Of a stretch of 25,048 nt of DNA, positions 1 through 5,960 are shown in pieces. The position numbers were made by a program, and so were the translations under genes. Below the pieces are notes generated by a model, which worked only from the letters and a program-made list of their open reading frames with translations, was not told where the DNA came from and did no database searches. Positions within the stretch are counted from its first letter, which is position 1, and each line of letters starts with the position of its first letter. Source of the stretch: an uncultured Oscillospiraceae bacterium (GTDB taxonomy: Bacteria; Bacillota; Clostridia; Oscillospirales; Ruminococcaceae); NCBI GenBank assembly GCA_902489475.1, contig CABUAH010000023.1, positions 1-25,048 on the forward strand, given 5' to 3'.

Positions 1-85
1 TATACTTTGACTTATTTTTTTACCAAAAATGGGTCACATCTATTTACAACGCAGACGTAATTATTAATTGTTAATTGTTTTTCCC

Positions 86-113
86 TTGACAAAAACTAAA
101 GATATGCTATAAT
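86..113 (+). promoter_or_regulatory. Promoter of antisense (antitoxin) RNA
   Basis: TTGACA at 86-91 and TATAAT at 108-113 are 16 bp apart, with an extended -10 (TGC before TATAAT). No plus-strand reading frame follows, so the transcript starting near 120 is probably a non-coding RNA. The promoter and the first bases of the RNA recur at 24993-25048. Confidence 0.85.
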
Positions 114-164
114 ATAAATGAAAAGGGAGCCTGCGATAAGCGGTTTCTCCCAGTTTATTGGTTG

Positions 165-204
165 GAAATAACCGCCAAACATGGAAGGTTCAGGCGGTTA
201 TTTC
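165..204. terminator. Bidirectional hairpin at toxin/antitoxin 3' ends
   Basis: GAAATAACCGCC (165-176) pairs perfectly with GGCGGTTATTTC (193-204) around a 16-nt loop. A T-rich stretch follows on the plus strand. It lies just past the toxin stop codon, so it can end both convergent RNAs and give them a complementary stem-loop. Confidence 0.65.
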
Positions 205-227
205 TTTTGTTTTATAAAAGAAATTCT

Positions 228-317
228 CTAATTTTTGTTACTGAAAATGATGTAACATAGAGAGATAACACTGATAATTATACTAACGAATAAATACATA
301 TCCGAGTATGTAACCAT
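228..317 (-). CDS. Small hydrophobic peptide, putative type I toxin
   Basis: A 29-residue reading frame starts at ATG 315-317 and ends at TAG 228-230. It begins MVTYSDMYLF, continues as one hydrophobic helix rich in I, V, S and L (about residues 8-25), and ends in a polar tail containing lysine. This is the build of the holin-like or Fst-like membrane toxins of Firmicutes, which depolarise the membrane when overproduced. The Shine-Dalgarno stretch GGGAGGTGAT ends 4 nt before the ATG and nearly matches the full 16S tail. The preceding CTCCCGTAAGGGAG can fold and hide it. The gene has its own promoter at 379-407 and faces an antisense RNA. Toxicity is inferred from architecture, not demonstrated. 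Confidence 0.72.
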   Translation of the reverse strand: MVTYSDMYLFVSIIISVISLCYIIFSNKN

Positions 318-363
318 AGTTATCACCTCCCTTACGGGAGAAACCGCCTACCGTTAAATGCAG

Positions 364-403
364 ACAACCCTTGCGCCTATCATAGCACAAGGGTTGTTTT
401 TTG
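364..403 (+). terminator. U-tailed hairpin overlapping the toxin promoter
   Basis: ACAACCCTTG (364-373) and CAAGGGTTGT (388-397) form a perfect 10-bp stem followed by a T run. This is a plausible intrinsic terminator for plus-strand antisense transcription. The same bases carry the minus-strand toxin promoter, whose -10 lies in the hairpin loop. Confidence 0.6.
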
Positions 404-407
404 TCAA
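379..407 (-). promoter_or_regulatory. Toxin mRNA promoter
   Basis: Read on the minus strand: TTGACA (402-407), a 17-bp spacer, then TATGAT (379-384). Transcription would start near 372 and give a 5' leader of about 55 nt before the toxin ATG at 317. Confidence 0.75.
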
Positions 408-424
408 ATTTTGTCGAAGAAATT

Positions 425-490
425 ATCCATTATCCATTTTCAATTGTCAATTATTAATTCCGAATTCCTAATTCCAACTTCCGAATTCAA
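425..490. repeat. AT-rich interspersed intergenic repeat
   Basis: The gap after proS holds short AT-rich words that recur elsewhere here. AATTCCGAATT is the complement of AATTCGGAATT, seen at 3949-3982, 23577-23650 and 24050-24096. TTTTCAATTGTCAATTA recurs at 24905-24985. No gene is seen in it. Confidence 0.55.
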
Positions 491-1936
491 TTAATACGCT
501 TTTCCCCAAAGGACCATATGCTTCGCAGGTTTTCCGCAGCAAACGCACTTGTCGGAAATTTCCTCCTGCTCAAGCGGAATACAGCGGGAACCCACTCCCG
601 TTACATCTTTAACCTTATCCTCACAAGCTTCATCTCCGCACCACATAGCCTTTACAAAACCATCACCGTTTTTCTCAAGTGCCTCGGTTATCTCTTCAAG
701 GGTTTTGCATGAATAGGTTCTTCTCTCTCTGTTTTCCAAAGCAAGCTTATACATTCCGTCACGAACTTCATCTAACTTTTTCTTTGCCTCATCAGCTAAA
801 GCGTCCAAGCTTACAATTGTCTTTTCTCTGTTGTGTCGTGTCACAAAAACACACTGAGAATTTTCAATGTCCTTAGGACCGATTTCAATTCTGAGCGGAA
901 TTCCTTTCATCTCTGCCTGTGAGAATTTCCAGCCCGGCGAATTGTCGCTGCTGTCTATTGATGCTCTTATTCCGCTTGCCTTTAGAGTTTCCAAAAGCTC
1001 GTTTGCTTTTTCCAAAACTCCTTCCTTGTGCTGAGCAACAGGAATTACAATTACCTGAATCGGAGCTACTGCCGGCGGCAAAACAAGTCCGTTGTCGTCG
1101 CCGTGAGTCATGATTATAGCGCCGATAAGTCTTGTAGTGCATCCCCAAGAAGTCTGATACGGGAAGCTTAGTTTATTTTCCTTGTTTGCGAATTGAATTC
1201 CGAATGCCTTTGCAAATCCGTCGCCGAAATAGTGGCTTGTTGCCGCTTGGAGAGCCTTTCCGTCGTGCATCAGAGCCTCTATTGCGTATGTTGAAACAGC
1301 GCCTGCAAACTTATCGCTCTCTGTTTTCTTTCCCTTGACCACCGGCATAGCAAGACATTCCTCGCAGAATTTTGCATAACAATTAAGCATCTGTTCCGTT
1401 TCAGAAATTGCTTCTTCTGCTGTTGCGTGAATCGTATGACCCTCCTGCCATAAAAACTCTCTTGAACGAAGAAACGGTCTTGTTGTCTTTTCCCATCTTA
1501 CAACCGATACCCATTGATTATAAAGCTTAGGAAGATCTCTGTAAGAATGAATTATATTTGCGTAATGCTCACAGAAAAGTGTTTCTGAAGTAGGTCTTAC
1601 GCAAAGACGTTCCTCAAGCTTTTCGTTTCCGCCGTGAGTTACCCATGCAACCTCAGGTGCAAATCCCTCAACGTGATCCTTTTCCTTATTTAAAAGGCTT
1701 TCAGGGATAAACATCGGCATACAAACATTTTCATGTCCAAGGCTCTTAAACATATCGTCTAAAATCTTTTGTATTCTTTCCCATATCGCATAGCCATACG
1801 GACGAATTACCATACATCCCTTAACACTCGTGTATTCAATAAGCTCTGCTTTTTTTACTATATCGGTATACCATTTTGCGAAGTCCTCGTCCATCGAGGT
1901 GATTTCCGATACCATTTTTTGATTATTCTTTGCCAT
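491..1936 (-). CDS. proS: Prolyl-tRNA synthetase, archaeal/eukaryotic-type short form
   Basis: Charges tRNA-Pro with proline in the cytoplasm. The protein has 481 residues, the usual length of the short ProRS type, and lacks the editing insertion of the long bacterial form. Visible class II features are the motif 2 region TRPFLRSREFLWQEGHT, the motif 3 region around TSWGCTTRLIGAIIMTHGD, an anticodon-binding domain starting near VIVIPVAQHKEG, and the type-specific C-terminal domain with clustered cysteines (CGDEAC, CVCCG) ending in tyrosine. The start at 1936 (MAKNNQK) is chosen because AGGAG lies 10 nt upstream; an in-frame ATG at 2035 would add 33 residues lying inside the upstream gene. The first 14 bases overlap the end of that gene, which suggests translational coupling. 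Downstream lies only the toxin-antitoxin locus. Confidence 0.96.
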   Translation of the reverse strand: MAKNNQKMVSEITSMDEDFAKWYTDIVKKAELIEYTSVKGCMVIRPYGYAIWERIQKILDDMFKSLGHENVCMPMFIPESLLNKEKDHVEGFAPEVAWVTHGGNEKLEERLCVRPTSETLFCEHYANIIHSYRDLPKLYNQWVSVVRWEKTTRPFLRSREFLWQEGHTIHATAEEAISETEQMLNCYAKFCEECLAMPVVKGKKTESDKFAGAVSTYAIEALMHDGKALQAATSHYFGDGFAKAFGIQFANKENKLSFPYQTSWGCTTRLIGAIIMTHGDDNGLVLPPAVAPIQVIVIPVAQHKEGVLEKANELLETLKASGIRASIDSSDNSPGWKFSQAEMKGIPLRIEIGPKDIENSQCVFVTRHNREKTIVSLDALADEAKKKLDEVRDGMYKLALENRERRTYSCKTLEEITEALEKNGDGFVKAMWCGDEACEDKVKDVTGVGSRCIPLEQEEISDKCVCCGKPAKHMVLWGKAY

Positions 1937-2222
1937 TTTTATTTCTCTCCTTTTTGGTCTTTCTGTTAAATCCGTAGATGTCTTCATTATATATTTTATA
2001 GTTGGGGTCAAAATCCTCATCGTGCTGAGCGTCAAACATTCCCCTTACATCTTTAATATTATCATCTGAATCTACCCCGAAGGGATCAGGCTTATCCTTT
2101 CTTCGCTTTTCAATAAACTTTGCAAGGCGTGGAGTGAAAATAGTTACTAAAGCGATGACTGCCATGATGATAAGCATCGCTGCTCCGAATTTTATAAATG
2201 TAAATACAAGCTCACTATTCAA
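1923..2222 (-). CDS. Small single-pass membrane protein of unknown function
   Basis: A 99-residue protein with one membrane helix (about residues 7-29), then a positively charged stretch (RLAKFIEKRRKDK) and an acidic cytoplasmic tail ending in a lysine-rich segment. I choose the TTG at 2220-2222 because AAGGAGG lies 7 nt upstream; an ATG at 2261 would add 13 residues and place that Shine-Dalgarno inside the gene. Its last codons overlap the start of proS, so the two are co-transcribed. The layout (short N-terminus, one helix, charged tail) loosely recalls gamma subunits of sodium-pumping decarboxylases (OadG), but I see no diagnostic motif and no partner genes. Confidence 0.75.
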   Translation of the reverse strand: MNSELVFTFIKFGAAMLIIMAVIALVTIFTPRLAKFIEKRRKDKPDPFGVDSDDNIKDVRGMFDAQHDEDFDPNYKIYNEDIYGFNRKTKKERNKNGKE

Positions 2223-2274
2223 CTCTTTCGCCTCCTTAAAATTCAGTTTAACAAAGGGCATTCTGTTTCATTAA

Positions 2275-2340
2275 GCAAACGCTCAAAGCCCTTGTTTTGC
2301 CTAGATTATTTTAGTATAACATGATTTTTTTAAATTGTAA
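2275..2340 (-). promoter_or_regulatory. Promoter and 5' hairpin of the orf99-proS operon
   Basis: On the minus strand, TTACAA (2335-2340), a 16-bp spacer and TATACT (2313-2318) form a promoter. The predicted RNA start is followed at once by a hairpin (2275-2300) with stem GCAAA/TTTGC and an inner CAA/TTG pairing. A closely similar promoter and hairpin precede the chromate-transporter pair at 23505-23566. Confidence 0.6.
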
Positions 2341-2485
2341 AGAATTAAAACCTTAATTTGGCAACCCTCTCTTTGCGATCAGCTATTAGCCTGTCCTTTT
2401 GCTCTTTATTTGAATCAATCGTTTTGCAGACTAAGATTTCTCATCACTACCGTGCTTAATTTACCGTTTATATTTCTCCTCTGTA

Positions 2486-2514
2486 TTGACAAATTTTTCA
2501 AAGTGTGTTATTAT
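2486..2514 (+). promoter_or_regulatory. Promoter of the thiT transcript
   Basis: TTGACA (2486-2491), a 17-bp spacer and TATTAT (2509-2514), placed just before the TPP aptamer. The stretch from about 2341 to 2480 upstream shows no gene or clear structure. Confidence 0.8.
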
Positions 2515-2520
2515 AACCTA

Positions 2521-2604
2521 GCTGAATAGGGGAGCTTTTTGCTGAGAGGAGGTTCGACCTCGACCCACATAACCTGATACGGATAATGCCGGCGTAGGAA
2601 AACA
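2521..2604 (+). promoter_or_regulatory. TPP riboswitch (THI element)
   Basis: The conserved thi-box words appear in order: GGGGAGC, GCTGAGAGGAGG, ACCTGATACGG, ATAATGCCGGCGTAGGAA. They bind thiamine pyrophosphate. The aptamer starts a few bases after the promoter and is followed by an intrinsic terminator at 2635-2668 and then thiT. This implies transcriptional attenuation: with TPP bound, the transporter mRNA ends early. Confidence 0.96.
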
Positions 2605-2634
2605 AGTATGTTTGGTTTGATATTTTGAATTTCT

Positions 2635-2668
2635 GCGTCCTGTAAGTTTTGCTTTCAGGACGCTTTTC
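2635..2668 (+). terminator. Riboswitch-controlled attenuator
   Basis: GCGTCCTG (2635-2642) pairs with CAGGACGC (2656-2663), followed by TTTTCT. It lies between the TPP aptamer and the thiT start, as expected of the expression platform. Confidence 0.88.
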
Positions 2669-2706
2669 TATTCAGTAAACAAAATACATTTTAAGGAGTT
2701 GTTTTT

Positions 2707-3282
2707 ATGCAAAACACAAAAACTTTAAAGCTCGTTGAGGGAGCAATTATGGTGGCTTTGGCAGTTGTTCTTAGCCTTATCAAATTTAAGTTTCTCCCAT
2801 ACGGCGGTTCAATTACATTGGTATCCATGCTCCCGATAATGATTTACAGTATTCGGCACGGAATAGGCTGGGGAATGCTTGTATCGGTAGTTTATGCGCT
2901 TTTGCAGATGTTTATGGATATAGGCGAGGTTTCTTCATGGGGCTTGAGTGCAGCAATGTTTGTGGGATGTCTTTTATTTGATTACATAATCGCTTTCTCT
3001 GTACTTGGTCTTGCAGGAATGTTCAGAAACAAAGGCATAGGCGGAGCAATAAGCGGAATGGTTATTGTAATGGCATTAAGATACATAAGTCACATTGTCA
3101 GCGGCGTAGTTATCTTTAAATCGGCAGGAGCTATCTGGGACGGTCTTAATATTGAGAATTCACTTCTTTACAGCATGGCATACAATGCTACATATATGCT
3201 TCCGGAAATAGTATTCTCTATAATTGTAGTAGTTGTGCTCTTCTCCGTTCCGCAAACAAAAAAGCTTCTTTTAAACAAATAA
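2707..3282 (+). CDS. thiT: Thiamine ECF transporter substrate-binding subunit ThiT
   Basis: A 191-residue, highly hydrophobic protein with about six membrane helices, the normal size of ThiT (YuaJ) S components. ThiT binds thiamine at the cell surface and works with the shared ECF module (two ATPases and EcfT), not encoded here. Typical features are the N-terminal basic segment leading into EGAIMVALAVVLS, the loop KFKFLPYGGSITLVSMLP, and the C-terminal segment NATYMLPEIVFS, whose aromatic and acidic residues belong to the family's thiamine-binding region. AAGGAG at 2693-2698 lies 8 nt before the ATG. The TPP riboswitch directly upstream independently supports a thiamine role. It is a single-gene transcript ended by the terminator at 3299-3338. 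Confidence 0.95.
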   Translation: MQNTKTLKLVEGAIMVALAVVLSLIKFKFLPYGGSITLVSMLPIMIYSIRHGIGWGMLVSVVYALLQMFMDIGEVSSWGLSAAMFVGCLLFDYIIAFSVLGLAGMFRNKGIGGAISGMVIVMALRYISHIVSGVVIFKSAGAIWDGLNIENSLLYSMAYNATYMLPEIVFSIIVVVVLFSVPQTKKLLLNK

Positions 3283-3298
3283 GCCTGTAAAAGTTTTA

Positions 3299-3338
3299 AT
3301 AAGCCGAGGACAGCTTACTAATCCTCGGCTTATTTTTT
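3299..3338 (+). terminator. Intrinsic terminator after thiT
   Basis: ATAAGCCGAGGA (3299-3310) pairs with TCCTCGGCTTAT (3322-3333), followed by a run of T. Confidence 0.93.
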
Positions 3339-3452
3339 TATTTTCGTGTTAAAATTTAGGCACAAACATCACTGCTTTTGTATAATCTGACTAACAAACA
3401 CCACGTTTGATTAGAAAATTTGCCAAATTTTTTAATTAATTTAAAAAAAGAC

Positions 3453-3481
3453 TTTTCAAAATCCTCTTTGTATGTTAAAAT
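3453..3481 (+). promoter_or_regulatory. Probable mgsA promoter
   Basis: TTTTCA (3453-3458), a 17-bp spacer and an extended -10 TGTTAAAAT (TAAAAT at 3476-3481). The -35 is weak, so the call is moderate. Confidence 0.5.
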
Positions 3482-3543
3482 AAAACTGTATCAAAACACA
3501 TAACCATACTCATACTTACAATTACATCGGGGGGGAAATTGTA

Positions 3544-3948
3544 TTGAACATCGCACTAATAGCACACGACTCAAAAAAAGAACTAATGATACAATTTTGT
3601 ATCGCCTACTGCGGAATTTTAAGCAGACATAACTTATCCGCTACAGGAACCACGGGCAAGCAGGTGAGCGAGGCTACAGGTCTTAGAATTCAAAAGTACC
3701 TTAGCGGATCTCAAGGAGGCGATCAGCAAATTGCTTCAAGAATTTCTTGTAACGAAATAGATCTTCTTATCTTTTTCAGAGATCCGATAACGCCGAAGCC
3801 GCACGAACCTAACGACATGAATATTCTAAGACTCTGCGATGTACATAACATTCCGGTTGCAACAAACGTAGCAACTGCGGAAGCACTTATACATGCACTC
3901 GACAGAGGCGATCTTGATTGGCGCGAAATCGTTAATCCAACAAGGTAA
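3544..3948 (+). CDS. mgsA: Methylglyoxal synthase
   Basis: Converts dihydroxyacetone phosphate to methylglyoxal and phosphate, a bypass of lower glycolysis used when sugar phosphates build up. The 134-residue protein shows the family's phosphate-binding residues (IAHDSKK near the start, GTTGK at 35-39), the catalytic-aspartate motif GSQGGDQQI with D60, the FFRDP segment, the histidine in PHEPND (H87) and the VATNVATAEALI motif. The aspartate three residues after the histidine in the E. coli enzyme (PHDPD) is here asparagine, with D91 next to it. The start is TTG at 3544, preceded by a G-rich Shine-Dalgarno stretch (GGGGGGGA). It stands alone, between the thiT terminator and its own terminator at 3994. 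Confidence 0.95.
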   Translation: MNIALIAHDSKKELMIQFCIAYCGILSRHNLSATGTTGKQVSEATGLRIQKYLSGSQGGDQQIASRISCNEIDLLIFFRDPITPKPHEPNDMNILRLCDVHNIPVATNVATAEALIHALDRGDLDWREIVNPTR

Positions 3949-3982
3949 TTAGGAATGCGGAATTAGGAATTCGGAATTGTTA
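3949..3982. repeat. AT-rich interspersed intergenic repeat
   Basis: Tandem variants of a GGAATTAGGAATTCGGAATT-like word directly after the mgsA stop. The 11-mer AATTCGGAATT is shared with three other gaps in the window. Confidence 0.5.
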
Positions 3983-3993
3983 ACAAAATTCAG

Positions 3994-4029
3994 ACACGGA
4001 GGAATCATAAGGTTCTTCCGTGTTTTTTC
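3994..4029 (+). terminator. Intrinsic terminator after mgsA
   Basis: ACACGGAGGAA pairs with TTCTTCCGTGT (one mismatch) and is followed by a T6 run. Confidence 0.88.
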
Positions 4030-4069
4030 ATTGCTTTGACAATTCTTTGAGATGTTGAGATAAATATCT

Positions 4070-4098
4070 TTGACAAACGGTATAAAACCATGTATAAT
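4070..4098 (+). promoter_or_regulatory. Promoter of the hisS-aspS operon
   Basis: Consensus TTGACA (4070-4075), 17-bp spacer, TATAAT (4093-4098). The leader to the hisS ATG is only about 35 nt, too short for a T-box riboswitch. Confidence 0.9.
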
Positions 4099-4139
4099 TA
4101 AAACATCTATACACAACAATGGAAAAGGAGTGACTTATA

Positions 4140-5453
4140 ATGGCATCAGCAAGCATTAAACGTCCGAAGGGAACTCAAGACGTTACACCGGCTTCCGTAT
4201 ATAAATGGCATACCGTTGAGAACATTTGCCGTGAAATTGCAAAAAGCTATGGCTTTTCGGAGATAAGAACTCCGACATTTGAAGATACCGGTCTTTTTGT
4301 ACGCTCCGTCGGTGACACAACCGATGTTGTTCAAAAGGAAATGTACACCGTTACCGCAAAGGGTGACGCACAGTTCACCTTAAAACCGGAAGGTACTGCG
4401 GGCGCAATCAGAGCGGCTATTGAAAACGGACTTTTAAACGAGGGATTCCCTCAAAAAATATTTTATCTCACCTCCTGCTTCAGACATGAAAAGCCGCAAG
4501 CAGGACGTCTTAGAGAATTTCATCAGTTCGGCTGTGAAATGATAGGTTCAAAAGGACCTGCATCGGACGCAGATATAATACTTCTTGCAAAGACAGTTTT
4601 GGATACCGCAGGAATAAAAAACACAGAGCTTTATATAAACTCAATCGGCTGTCCTACATGCCGTGCAAAATACACCGAGGCGCTTAAAGAATATTTTTCA
4701 GCATATACGGACAAGCTTTGTGAAACCTGTCTTTCAAGACTCGAGAAAAATCCGATGAGAATACTCGACTGTAAATCCCCTATATGCTCTGAAATAGCTA
4801 AGGACGCACCCGTTATTTCCGATTACCTGTGCGATGAATGCAAAGAGCATTTTGACGGCTTAAAGGAGCTTTTAACCGAGCTTGGAGTTGAGTACAAAAT
4901 AAATCCTAAGATAGTTCGGGGACTTGACTATTACACCAAAACTGTGTTTGAGTTTGTAACAACCGATATAGGCGCACAGGGAACTATCTGCGGCGGCGGA
5001 AGATACGACGGACTCGTAAGCGAGCTTGGCGGAGCGGATACCCCTGCCCTCGGTTTTGCGATAGGACTTGAAAGGCTTATGCTTACAATGGAAAACCAAG
5101 GCGCTGAATTTATTGAACCTGAAACCTGCGACATTTATCTTGCTTCAATAGGAAGCAAGGCGCTTGTTAAAACCGCCGTTATGGCTAAGGAGTTAAGAAA
5201 CTGCGGTTTTTATGCCGAATACGACCTTGTCGGAAGAAGCCTTAAAGCACAGATGAAATACGCCGATAAAATAGGCGCAAAATTCTCAATTGTAATAGGT
5301 GACGACGACATTGAAAAAGGCTTTGCAAGACTTAAAAACATGACGTCGGGAGAGATTGAAGAGCTTCCGCTTAACGATAACGATACCTTCTGCGAACGCT
5401 TTTCGGATATTTTAGTGGCGTTTATGTTCGGAGATTCATTTTTAGAACAGTAA
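4140..5453 (+). CDS. hisS: Histidyl-tRNA synthetase
   Basis: Charges tRNA-His in the cytoplasm. The 437-residue class II synthetase has the N-terminal RPKGTQDVTP, motif 1 around SYGFSEIRTPTFEDTGLF, motif 2 with FRHEKPQAGRLREFHQFGCE, the two histidine-specific signatures RGLDYYTKTVFEF and GGGRYDGL, and motif 3 GFAIGLERL. The C-terminal anticodon-binding domain follows (from about 327). The central cysteines (CPTC, CETC, CDEC) are a common bacterial HisRS feature. AAAGGAG lies about 9 nt upstream of the ATG. It heads an operon with a 161-residue membrane protein (16-bp gap) and aspS. Confidence 0.97.
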   Translation: MASASIKRPKGTQDVTPASVYKWHTVENICREIAKSYGFSEIRTPTFEDTGLFVRSVGDTTDVVQKEMYTVTAKGDAQFTLKPEGTAGAIRAAIENGLLNEGFPQKIFYLTSCFRHEKPQAGRLREFHQFGCEMIGSKGPASDADIILLAKTVLDTAGIKNTELYINSIGCPTCRAKYTEALKEYFSAYTDKLCETCLSRLEKNPMRILDCKSPICSEIAKDAPVISDYLCDECKEHFDGLKELLTELGVEYKINPKIVRGLDYYTKTVFEFVTTDIGAQGTICGGGRYDGLVSELGGADTPALGFAIGLERLMLTMENQGAEFIEPETCDIYLASIGSKALVKTAVMAKELRNCGFYAEYDLVGRSLKAQMKYADKIGAKFSIVIGDDDIEKGFARLKNMTSGEIEELPLNDNDTFCERFSDILVAFMFGDSFLEQ

Positions 5454-5469
5454 GTTTAAGAGGTAAAAA

Positions 5470-5955
5470 ATGTTTGTTGTTTTTCCAAAAAAATATTCTT
5501 TTAAAATAAATGCGTCACCCGACAAAGTTTTAAAAACTACGGCGCAAAAGGTGCCGAAACTCAACTTTAACGAGCTTCGCAAGCAATGGCTTATGACGCC
5601 GGTTTTCTACGGAACAGTAAAAGACAAAAAAATAACGGTGCATCATCATGCCGCTAAAAAGCGTGATCTTGACAGCATTTATTTCTCAGGGATCATAAAA
5701 CCAGATGAAAGCGGTTCCGTTATCGAAGGAAAGTTTCAGAGAAGCGTAAAGAACACGGTCATGGCAATAATTATAATGGTTTTGTGGATTCTCATAACCA
5801 TTGCCTGCTTTACGCAAAATATACCAGCCGGTCTGGTGTGCTGTGCATTGACTTTGCTTTGCTTTTGGCTGTTTTTCTGGGACGAGGGAAAAATAGGAAT
5901 TATAAAAACATATCTTGATTCAATTACAGAAGAATCAGAAAACGATAGGAGTTAA
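5470..5955 (+). CDS. Membrane protein of unknown function between hisS and aspS
   Basis: A 161-residue protein that I do not recognise. The first 90 residues are soluble and basic, with a predicted beta-rich layout and an HHHAAKKRDLD stretch near 56-66. Two adjacent hydrophobic helices follow at about 97-116 and 120-137, then a short tail ending in acidic residues. It lies 16 bp after hisS and 5 bp before aspS and so is part of that operon; AGAGG lies before its ATG. Direct hisS-aspS adjacency is common in Firmicutes, so this looks like a lineage-specific insertion. The pattern (soluble domain plus two-helix hairpin) recalls small uncharacterised membrane proteins of the PH-like type, but this is only an impression. 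Confidence 0.8.
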   Translation: MFVVFPKKYSFKINASPDKVLKTTAQKVPKLNFNELRKQWLMTPVFYGTVKDKKITVHHHAAKKRDLDSIYFSGIIKPDESGSVIEGKFQRSVKNTVMAIIIMVLWILITIACFTQNIPAGLVCCALTLLCFWLFFWDEGKIGIIKTYLDSITEESENDRS

Positions 5956-5960
5956 TTTTT

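Larger units (their letters stand above)
120..403 (+). ncRNA. Candidate antisense antitoxin RNA
   Basis: This RNA is inferred to start about 7 nt after the -10 at 108-113 and to run towards the minus-strand toxin gene at 228-317. Its 5' end can fold by pairing GGGAG (125-129) with CTCCC (147-151). It meets a hairpin at 165-204, where a short form of about 90 nt could end, and a better U-tailed terminator at 364-403, where a long form would cover the whole toxin mRNA. The design matches type I systems such as Fst/RNAII or TxpA/RatA, in which a small RNA blocks toxin mRNA. The 3' end is uncertain. Confidence 0.6.

Noticed and set aside
364..397. Inverted repeat as a classical repressor operator for the toxin promoter
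   Set aside because: It could bind a protein, but the T run right after the right arm fits an intrinsic terminator better and no regulator gene is nearby.
1937..2035. N-terminal extension of proS to an ATG at 2035
   Set aside because: The extension lies inside the upstream orf99 frame and has no ribosome site. The start at 1936 has AGGAG and matches the usual ProRS beginning.
4099..4139. Possible T-box leaders before hisS, aspS or proS, as is common for synthetase genes in Firmicutes
   Set aside because: The hisS leader is about 35 nt, aspS has no independent leader and the proS operon leader is under 100 nt. None shows a T-box sequence or specifier stem-loop.
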